The position numbers and the translations under genes are program-made. The notes beneath the pieces are model-generated. The model was not told the DNA's origin. It saw nothing but the letters and a program-made list of their open reading frames with translations, and did no database searches. From Dysidea avara (Eukaryota > Porifera > Demospongiae > Dictyoceratida > Dysideidae): a stretch of 64,000 nt of DNA. Positions 55,725-64,000 of the stretch are shown one piece after another (within the stretch, counting starts at the first letter, position 1; each line of letters opens with the position of its first letter). The stretch is taken from positions 24,427,977 to 24,491,976 of the forward strand of contig NC_089275.1 in NCBI RefSeq assembly GCF_963678975.1. The letters are read 5' to 3'.

Positions 55725-56021
55725 CAGGGCCGCCCAGAGAAATTAAGGGGCCCAGGGCAAAGAGTTAAAGTGGGGCCCTTGACCCAAGTTGTAAGGTGAA
55801 GACCTGCTGGCAATAACAATAACTACCCATCACCAACCATATCTCCTTATCTATAAGCTTGCTACACTGCTCCTCTGAAGAATACTGTGACTGCTCTATT
55901 AGAGTATTTAGATCTGACTGCTCTATTAGAGTATATCGATCTTTTAAACAGGTATTCAGGGGGCCCTTCATGGGGCCCCGGGGCAAAATGCCCCAGTTGC
56001 CCCCCCCTGTGGGCGGCCCTG
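55725..56021. mobile_element. hAT-type MITE, family E, copy 2, with perfect TSD
   Basis: Ends CAGGGCCGCCCAGAG and GTGGGCGGCCCTG. CTTATTGA lies directly on both sides (55717-55724 and 56022-56029), a perfect 8 bp duplication. The interior holds two CTGCTCTATTAGAGTAT copies at about 55889 and 55919. Confidence 0.9.
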
Positions 56022-56742
56022 CTTATTGACAAGTATTGTGCCATGCCATCTGATAGACTTTGGATGGCCTAACCTGCTTATATCTTAATGAAATGGCTTT
56101 GTAGAAGAGGGAAGCAGTGGGATACTGGATGTTATAATACAATGTTCTCCATCTTATGTAAATGTTCATAAAGCTCTTGAGTATAGGAAATTCAGTGTGC
56201 TAAATATAAAACGTATTATAAAATGTCCAGTGGTGTATACCAATCCCCCAAACACTGTTTAACTTTTGACAAAAAGGTGCTACCAAAAAAATAGTCTAGC
56301 AAATGTAAAATAATGTCACTAATGGGTGCCATTACCTGGAAAGTTGGCCCAATCTTGATTGCCCCCTAACTACACATGGACTTAAAATGTTATTTAGCAG
56401 TGAAAAGAAAATTAGGAAATGAATGCTCTGCTGTGATTCCCTGGCCTTGGATCACATTAGCAGCCCAATGTGGTAACGACTGAACAATCACACTCACATT
56501 ATAAAATTAGAGAATTGTTGTTTCTATCCCATGAGTGCCATACATGCATACACTTAAAAGTGCTGCCATCGACATGCAATGTAACTGCCAAAGCCTTTTC
56601 TTTTGTTACAATATACTTCCTATGAAAGCATTTTGGGGTTCAATTGCCTACCAACACTGCTAAGCTGGCATGAAGAAAAAGTAAAACTGGTTGTTGAGAG
56701 TGATACTGATGGAAGTAATTTTTGGGAAGGAAATTCCAAATC

Positions 56743-56773
56743 TTTATTATCCTTTAATGATACTGTATTTATT
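56743..56773 (-). terminator. Two AATAAA poly(A) signals of the hnRNP U family gene
   Basis: AATAAA on the minus strand at 56768-56773 and 56743-56748, about 210-235 bases beyond the stop codon at 56980. Confidence 0.5.
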
Positions 56774-56979
56774 ACATTTACTATATGTGTAATTTAAACC
56801 TCACATAATTATCAAGACATTCAAATCATTGCAAACTACATACTTGTTACTAGCTCCGTACCCAAAACAAAGATATAGTCAATATATTTTAAAAGTCAAA
56901 ATACATATATCAAAAACAGGTACACAAAGGGTGAAGTAACTATACTATCACTAAAAGTTAACAAAACAAATTATATTGT

Positions 56980-57641
56980 TCAGTATCTCCTGTGGGGATA
57001 GTATTGGGGTGGTGGGGGAGGGCCATATCCATCACGGCCACCACCGCTACCATAATAACCTCCTCCACCTCCCCTAGGGGGATACCCATGACTTGGTGGT
57101 GGTGGTGGACCTCTATCATAGCGATGCTGAGGTGGACCATATCTGTCATAATAGTGAGCAGGTGGACGATCCATACCACCACCTCTTGGATGAGGAGGTG
57201 CTCCATAGCCTCCTCCACCACCATAACCCCCACCACCATAACCCCCACCACCATAACCCCCACCACCGTAACCCCCACCACCATAACCTCCACCACCACC
57301 ATAACCTCCACCACCACGCATCGGTGGACCATAATCCCTTGGGCTGTCTCTGTAGCCATAGCTATCCCGATAATCACCACCTCCTCTGCGATAATGATCA
57401 CCACCATAGCCTGGACTACTACGAGGAGGGGGAGGCCTGGAATCATACCCTCCACGGGAGCCTCCACGGGAACCACCACGAGATGGGGAATCATATCTGG
57501 GTCTCTTGACATATGGTGACACTGAAGGTGGCTTCTTTTCCTCATGGTATTTCTTCACTTGTTCTTTAATTTCCTCTTCCGACTGTTCAACAAATGTAAC
57601 CTCCTCAAATAGATCATCAACTTCTGGCAGGCTATAGTTAA
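56980..57641 (-). CDS. hnRNP U (SAF-A) family protein, last exon
   Basis: Acceptor TTTCATGTAG at 57642 opens a 220-codon exon. Its start (NYSLPEVDDLFEEVTFVE, then EQVKKYHEEKK) matches the conserved end of the hnRNP U / HNRNPUL core (FTLPEVAECFDEITYVEL..QYKEESK). Next come an Arg/Ser/Pro region with RGGSRGG repeats, then GGYGGGG repeats (tandem 15-mers at 57218-57310) and an Arg/Pro/Tyr tail ending YYPHRRY. In the family this RGG tail binds RNA; the proteins act in nuclear RNA processing and chromatin. The SPRY and P-loop kinase-like domains must lie in exons to the right. I could not find them up to 64000, so the gene is only partly seen. No ATG: translation enters from the previous exon in phase 1. 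Confidence 0.85.
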
Positions 57642-59480
57642 CTACATGAAAGAAAAGAGGGGATATGCCATGTGTCCAAACTCAAACAGAACAAAAGCTG
57701 TTCAACACCACTAGGTGTAAAAGGACAAGCATAAACAACACATACATCACAAATTGCCACATAAAACAGGCAAAAAATCATATAAATGAACATGTTACTG
57801 ATATTCGGTGATTAAAATTGACTAACAACATACGTGAATCTGTCTTCACATCCGATGCTTAGACTAACCATTCCATGACAGTTCGGACAAAGTTATACTA
57901 AACATTACTGGTTTCCAATAGTAAATAGTAGCTGGTAAGGAGAGTTTTTGAAACAACCACATGAGTACATCTTTAGTTGTCAATCAGTTATGCACTGCTA
58001 ATCATTTGCTACACAATAGTAGGATCACAAAAGGAAAACAAACTGAAAGCTTATGGGTAAGGCCTGTATACTTACTTCCAGCATATTTGCATATTGTTTA
58101 ATAACTCAGGTCTGCTTTTGCCAGGTGCTCCCATTTCGCACTGCCGCAATACGTTCACTACCTCTGCTAATCATTATTATCTAGTCAAACAAACCACTAA
58201 GTTTGTTGACTACATGGTAAAGTCCCCTCACAATCTCCAATTATCACATTACTTTTTGTAATTGTGGAAAGCTCATTGGAGTATGGATCACAGAAATACG
58301 AAACAAGAGATCATCAATACCTGCAGCTATACTAGAGGACATTCAATCCCTACTTCAGTCATTTTATTATTTCAGCCATACAGTAAAGCCATAACTGAAT
58401 GATAGCTGCAGGTGTAGGCAATCTTATTACTTTCAATTTATATAATCCCTAATTGAATTTGAATTCCATATTAGTCCTTGTATTTCTTTGTTAACATAAT
58501 CGTGGCTGGTGCACCAGTGCATACTGCATCAAAGGTGCTGCGCGTGCATCATAAAATAAAATTCACATCTGAACATGTGGCCCAACTATCAATCACTAAA
58601 GTGACCATATTCTCTTCATGTTCAGCTATGGTTCGCCCATAACACAGCATTATAAACAAATAACAGTATGAGAAGTGCCTCTGCAACCTTACTGTTTAAA
58701 AAATATGTATGATAACGTAATAGCCAGAAACTTGAGATAGCTAGTCAATAGAAAACTCTGTTCCAATGCCAACATTGCATGGGCAATAACGATGAAGCCA
58801 GGGGTGAGTGGTAGAGCGGTGCTGCGGAATGTATCAAGACACACGGTAGTGTGTCGTGCAGCCAAGAAAGCCAGCGCACCACACCGTGAGTATATCGACA
58901 GTAAGAAAGGAAACAGCTTTTTCACATGTGCATAACTCCATGACCCCTCCTCCAAAGCACACCTTTTTGCATTATAGCTGTCCGCCAAGTAGGGTAAGCC
59001 ACACAGCAAATTTGATTAAATTCGCAACATCCATTTGCAAGATATGGGCATTCAAAGTTTCATTTTAATTTCTTCATTTTTTTTCTTCTTACAGTATGCC
59101 GTATGGGGCTGCAATTTTTTTTCGCACACTTTGCAAAAATTGCTATAAAATGCAAACGTATAACTCGATTGCCTCAATCTTTGGCACAAATGAAGAGCAT
59201 GTAACAGTGGATTCACATACCAAGTTTGCTGTGAATCAGAGGAATATCCAAGGAGTTATGAGCATTTATTCACATAATAAAAAATCGAACTTCTGTCACG
59301 GCTACAGGGTAAACCGAATATAACAATAACTTGAAAATTGGTGTGTAGATAGGCTGATCATCGTAGCAGTGCCTTTTGATAGTTTGAATAGCAATAGAGT
59401 TACAACGATAAAGTTAAAAAGCAAAAGCCAAACAAATGTAAAATTGCGGGATCAAGATACTCTAATAGAGCAGTCACCAT
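57642..59480. other. Intron or intergenic sequence, no exon recognised
   Basis: A splice-like open piece near 58084-58146 on the minus strand ends at a GTAAGT donor but its phase does not fit the hnRNP U exon. A foldback with ATACCTGCAGCTAT / ATAGCTGCAGGTGTAGG arms lies near 58315-58420. Confidence 0.4.
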
Positions 59481-59487
59481 GGGATAA

Positions 59488-59590
59488 AAAACGTACACAA
59501 AAATGTCAAAGTTCGAACCAGGGACCTCCATACCTAACACCTACATCATTAACCACTGATACCTTGGCTGATCACCTCACTTAATTTCTG
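59488..59590 (-). repeat. tRNA-like SINE head
   Basis: On the minus strand an A-box-like GGTATCAGTGGTTAATG is followed about 31 bases later by a B-box-like GGTTCGAAC. Such pol III promoter pairs mark tRNA-derived SINEs. No acceptor stem pairs well, so it is not a functional tRNA. The body may extend leftwards toward 58790. Confidence 0.4.
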
Positions 59591-59916
59591 CTTTATAAAT
59601 GAAACTTTAGTTGAAATCTGCTTATAATCAAACGTTCGTAATTTCATAGAACTACCAATAGAAGTACTAGATTGTTCTAGAACATTCTATGTATGTTCTA
59701 TTAGAAGCCCTCAAAAAAATGTGCACTGTATTAGAGTATTACAATAATATTATCAAATATTGAAATAAATAAATCATGCAATGAAATACATGTATAAGTC
59801 TGTCTTCAATAATCATCATTGTATCTGCATAGAAAAGAAGAAATGTGAGTAAAAACAAACCTCAAAGTCAGCCATAGGCTGGTTTTGGGGCCTTATAAAG
59901 CACAAAAAGAAGTGAA

Positions 59917-60178
59917 ATCCACACAAAAACAGCCAAGCTGTGAAAAATGGTACGGCCTTAAAAAGCCTGGGTGAAAAAGTTGTGAAATCAAAGGTGGCGG
60001 CCAAGAAATGGCTGCAATGATGTTAATGCTAATAAATTTAACAATGCACACATTCATCATTAGCATTAACATCATTGCAGCTATTTCTTGGCCACCACAT
60101 TTGATTTCACAACTTTTTTCACCCAGGCTTTTTTAAGGCCGTACCTTTTTTTCACAGCTTGGCTGTTTTTGTGTGGAT
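59917..60178. mobile_element. Palindromic MITE, family B, well preserved
   Basis: ATCCACACAAAAACAGCCAA to GTTGTGAAATCAAAGGTGG and GCCAAGAAATGGCTGCAATG on the left; near-perfect complement on the right ending TTGGCTGTTTTTGTGTGGAT. The loop is about 30 bases. Related to 3673-3830. Confidence 0.85.
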
Positions 60179-62049
60179 ATAGTTAACAAATTGACTTTGA
60201 TGTTGGTAACAAAATGACACTTTTACTGCTCTACTTTATTTTGCTGGGGAAAGCTCTGTGAAGCCATGCTAAAAAACCAGTGCCGGTGCAAAAAGTTAAA
60301 TACTGCATGCACATAATCACTGATAACCATAATCACTAATGGTACTATTAAATGCCAAATGATTGACTTATTTGATGGCAAATCATGGCTCAAGTGACTC
60401 TAACAAAAAGCTACCTTAAAATAAGTAACCAGTATGAAAATGAAACACTGCTCTTCACTGCTTCACAATGTTGCTACGGTGGTCACACAACAATCCAATC
60501 CATGTTACTAGAGTAACTGGCCACCTGCTGATCATTCAATCAAAGATTCTTGCAATTGTGTTTTTAACGATGCTTTTCTGAATTCCACCTTCAGTTAATA
60601 AAAATAGCAGGTGGCACCCTGGGGATTCAGATGACTGAGATCAAAACATAAGTCCAAATCACCATGTCAAGCTTTTCATATCAGTTGCTATAGGCAGCTT
60701 TCAGTCATCTCTGAGACTGTCATTATTAAACATAAACATGCTTAATCATATGGATAAACATAACTGTTTGGTTTATTGGACTGCGTGGAAAGCTAATGGA
60801 AACATGTAAGTACTACTAAAAAGTTGCACATACATCATCAATTAACTAGCATTGCATATACAGTAACACTATAAACATTTGGTGGTTATGTTTTAAAAAC
60901 TCTCCTTTTTACCACTCATTTACCCTTGGAAGAACAGCATGTACTGTATGCCGCGCATGTCATACAAAGAACATATGTATGTTCTGAACGCATTATATAT
61001 CAATGCAATGATCACTACTTTTTGTTATATACACTTTGGTCAGAGTACTTAGTTATTTCCTCATTCGTACACATCACAGTAAACACTTCATTGTATGATC
61101 ATTACCATGGTATTGTTTTGCTTAATAGCAAATGTTACATAACTTGACAATCATTTCTGCGAGATATCAGAAAACGCCACAAGCCAACTGTTCTCTTTAG
61201 CAAGTATACATGTTGATGATGTATGTAATGGTAGAACATATGAATTACACAACATCGGGTGTGATTTGTACCCTCTTACACTTTGTTAAGATCACTGTAG
61301 CACCAGGTCATCTGTATTACTCCAACTGCAGCGGTGAAGACAACATGCAGCTCAGCTCCATCAGATAGTAGTAGCTCCACAGATGTATGCTTTATTGTGT
61401 GTACAGCCATACTGTGTGAAGTTTAGTATTTTGTGGAATAGTATAATGAAAATCATTAGATGATAAATTATTATCTTTAAAACTATAAGGAAAAACTCTT
61501 ATGTACTCTCACACAGTATGGCTGGTGGTGGTGCATTGCATGTACAATGTGGTGTACCTAAAATAGTACTTACAAACAGACATGCATTTGTATTCTGCAA
61601 GTTGGCACTACAAACGCATATTAGAGTTGATGGAAACAGTCACTGTGTAATCATGTAGCAGAATGTACACAGTATCCGCATTGTTGTTATAATACATTGG
61701 AAATGCACTTCATTTATAACTGTATACACGCCTACTATACAATCACGAAGACAAGAGTCAACGGTATACCATTGGATGTGTATATAAACAAAATGTATTA
61801 AGAAAAAATAATTCACAAGTATATGTGGCCATCAACAGTACACACATACCAATGTACTGCACCACACACAAACTCAATTAACTGTAATACGAAATTTTAC
61901 TACAGAAGGATAGGAATTTCATAGATAGTGCATCATTACAATAGCACTTGACATGCAAATTTAATTCCCACATTAACTAGTTTTAACTCTATTAATTATA
62001 CGGGCTAAGTAGGGATTAAATTTGCACATCAGTGATCTTTTTTTCAGTA
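60179..62049. other. No supportable gene
   Basis: AT-rich; short open frames only. The longest (60926-61147, plus, 73 codons) has no recognisable motif or splice context. Confidence 0.5.
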
Positions 62050-62227
62050 CAATGCTTCCTTGATTATCCAACCAAGACAAGTTCAGATAATCAAAGCCCA
62101 TTAATTTATGTAATAAAGCCCTGTTCAATCACTCTAATAGAATTTACACCTTAGATAAATTACTCAAATAGAACAGTCATTTCTGCTGTTCAGATAATTG
62201 AGTGTTTGAATAATCGAGGGAGCACTG
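62050..62227. mobile_element. Family D pogo-type MITE, copy 3
   Basis: TA|CAATGCTTCCTTGATTATCC on the left, GAATAATCGAGGGAGCACTG|TA on the right. About 178 bp, with a CACTCTAATAGAAT motif inside. Confidence 0.75.
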
Positions 62228-62301
62228 TATTGCTCATTGTAATGATCCCCACTACCTGTAAGATTCCTAATTTTTCTTACACTTATTTGTTAACTACTGT
62301 A

Positions 62302-62826
62302 TAGGGGGAAAGTTTCGATGGGTGAAAGTTCCGCAGTAGAGAGCAAACAAATTTATTCATAGTTAAACTTTTGCGTGGTGGATGGCGCCTGCTCAAAATG
62401 CTTAGTCGCGCACATAAACAATGCACATTACAGTAATTTGTTGGTAAGAGGGCGTGGATCACGATGGGACATACACTGGCACCTGATGATCGATTAAAGT
62501 GGGCGTGGCTCTACATTGGCGTACACACGGCAATGCACATGGCTTTGTACATGCCTCCAGATTGTTGCAACATGTCTTAATAAATGGGTGTGGCTCCACG
62601 TATGATTATCAACAGACAGTGATGCACAATCCAATTAAGTGGGCATGCTCACAAAAGAAGCTGGGCTGTTGCAGGACTTTCCACATTATTAAGCAACTTA
62701 ACTTATGTGACACGTCAGTCAACCCAGACATCACAGCCAGCAGCAGCATTCGCAGGGAAACTTTCAGTTTTTGACAAAACCGCGAAATCTGCGAAAGTTT
62801 AGCTCATTGAAACTTTCCCCCCTATA
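62302..62826. mobile_element. TIR element of about 525 bp
   Basis: Left end ATAGGGGGAAAGTTTCGATG, right end CATTGAAACTTTCCCCCCTAT. Subterminal GAAAGTTCCGCAG / CTGCGAAAGTTT are also related. Interior lacks an intact transposase; a 91-codon frame at 62499 has no motif. Confidence 0.65.
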
Positions 62827-62871
62827 TGGTATTACTGTAAGTTCCGTAATACCAAGTAAGCAGAAGAAAGA

Positions 62872-63207
62872 ATGGTGTCAGACAATGAACCGTACGAGCT
62901 AGATGAACAACTTACAAACGTAGAAGCCCTTTTGCATATTTTTCGTGTTGTATTGGTCACACGGTATTACACACAGGCAACAGTACAGGAAGAGCAGCCT
63001 CTTCACTTTAATTGCACATGGAGGCTGGTGGAAAAAGTTAAGACGACCCCTAAAAATAATGTGATTCCACAAAGTGCTATATCAGCGAATCAACACCTTT
63101 GCACTAGAGGTAAAAAGAAATCGGACACAAAGATGGAAATGTTAATGGATGCATTGTGTAGCTTACACTCTACCAAAAGGCACATGTCCAGCTCAAGCAT
63201 AGCATAG
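62872..63207 (+). CDS. Unrecognised 111-codon ORF
   Basis: Starts at AGAATGG and ends at TAG. The product (MVSDNEPYELDEQLTNVEALL...) begins acidic, has a hydrophobic segment (LLHIFRVVLVTRYY) and a Lys-rich, then Ser-rich end. No domain recognised and no splice partners seen. It begins 46 bp after the TIR element at 62302-62826. A small lineage-specific gene or a chance ORF are both possible. Confidence 0.3.
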   Translation: MVSDNEPYELDEQLTNVEALLHIFRVVLVTRYYTQATVQEEQPLHFNCTWRLVEKVKTTPKNNVIPQSAISANQHLCTRGKKKSDTKMEMLMDALCSLHSTKRHMSSSSIA

Positions 63208-63406
63208 GTCATTGTACCATTGAAGGGTATACAGAGATTGGACATTTGTCACAATTGCAAACTCAAATGCTGCAAGTGGGTTGATTATTGTGTGTTAGAT
63301 GTGTCGTTTACTGAGGAACGCAACCAAAATTTGCTCTTTATCATTTTTTAAAACAAAAATTCAATATTTGCACTTTTGTAGATGATTTTTTTACAAACTA
63401 GTACAA

Positions 63407-63647
63407 TAAAAAATTATTACTTTCAACATGAAGTAGAGTTCCAGCAATAAAATGTAACAAATATGAATGATGGTACCTACTGCAACAAAGCTGTGGGAAA
63501 ATCTCTACATTGGTATGCTATTGCCATCTGTTCGTTGCCAAAGTAGGGATTTTCCCACATATCTATGTAGTAATAGCTACCATCATTCATATTACCTTGT
63601 TTCATTACTTTTTATTGCTGGAACCCTACTTCATTTTAAAATTACTA
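63407..63647. mobile_element. Palindromic MITE, family A, copy 3
   Basis: CATGAAGTAGAGTTCCAGCAA and AATATGAATGATGGTA on the left; TACCATCATTCATATTACC and TTGCTGGAACCCTACTTCAT on the right. Centre near 63520-63545. Confidence 0.8.
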
Positions 63648-64000
63648 TACTAGCTTTTGGTATAGCATAGCACATGGTGGATGTGACTGCTTATCAGAGT
63701 GTATCAATCTCCCCTGTCCTGTGTGAGCTAAGCAATAGATTAAGGGATGTGGTTTGCCATGCTTAGTTTTACAACAGCATTACCACAGCTTGATTATTAA
63801 GGGGTGTGGTCATGGTGACCTCTAATGGTTAATGGCATGCCAGTGTGTTCTAAGACATGGTCGGATAATGCAATCATTTTATATAAGTGTAGCTACACGT
63901 TTAATCACCTAAATGCGCTCCTTTAAAAAAAGCATCGATACAGAAAATTATTGCATTGGTATGGTTTCCTACCTGGATTGGATCACACGTGAAATGAATT

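Noticed and set aside
57181-57316. CRISPR-like or minisatellite array
   Set aside because: Regular 15-base repeats are coding Gly-Tyr units in a eukaryotic gene, with no spacers.
56992-57519. Long Thr/Ile- or His-rich ORFs on the plus strand
   Set aside because: They are antisense shadows of the glycine-rich hnRNP U tail; the minus frame has homology and a splice acceptor, these do not.
59488-59590. Functional tRNA gene
   Set aside because: A- and B-box-like sequences are present but acceptor and anticodon stems do not pair.

Overview
This is an intron-rich, AT-rich animal nuclear DNA segment. The genes are metazoan: a CORVET subunit with 33 exons, a NHERF-type PDZ scaffold, an hnRNP U family protein and a Rab-like GTPase. 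Short introns, one-exon receptor-like/F-box genes and many short palindromic transposons (MITEs) make a sponge (demosponge) the best guess. That is inference from general character, not from a marker gene.

Layout. 1-10.2 kb is mostly repeats: a remnant that resembles a DUF6589 transposon protein at the left edge, then several palindromic or TIR-bounded elements. 10.2-17.2 kb carries three minus-strand genes: a first coding exon of an unrecognised, possibly mitochondrial protein; a three-exon Rab-like GTPase with altered G3 and G4 motifs and no prenylation cysteine; and a one-PDZ NHERF-like protein with an ezrin-binding tail. From 17.3 to 50.8 kb on the plus strand lies one complete gene for TGFBRAP1 (Vps3 homologue of the CORVET tether). 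Its 33 exons join in frame to about 924 codons. It starts about 500 bp from the NHERF-like start codon, head to head.

Two TGFBRAP1 introns were enlarged by transposons. The 11.4 kb intron (29432-40888) holds a minus-strand BEL/Pao LTR retrotransposon (30813-39613), into whose gag region a 3.45 kb DNA transposon (35685-39136) has inserted at TA. The next intron holds a second, older copy of that DNA transposon family (41871-45250), itself split by a hAT-type MITE with a perfect 8 bp target duplication. Both copies carry two convergent genes: a pogo-like DDE transposase and a HIRAN plus Ulp1-like (C48) cysteine peptidase protein. This two-gene transposon is the most unusual system in the window.

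50.8-64 kb: an intronless F-box/leucine-rich protein gene (51648-53552), a possible tiny spliced gene around 54.3-55.6 kb, two related hAT MITEs, the last exon of a minus-strand hnRNP U family gene with a glycine-rich RGG tail (56980-57641), then about 6 kb of repeats with one unrecognised 111-codon ORF.
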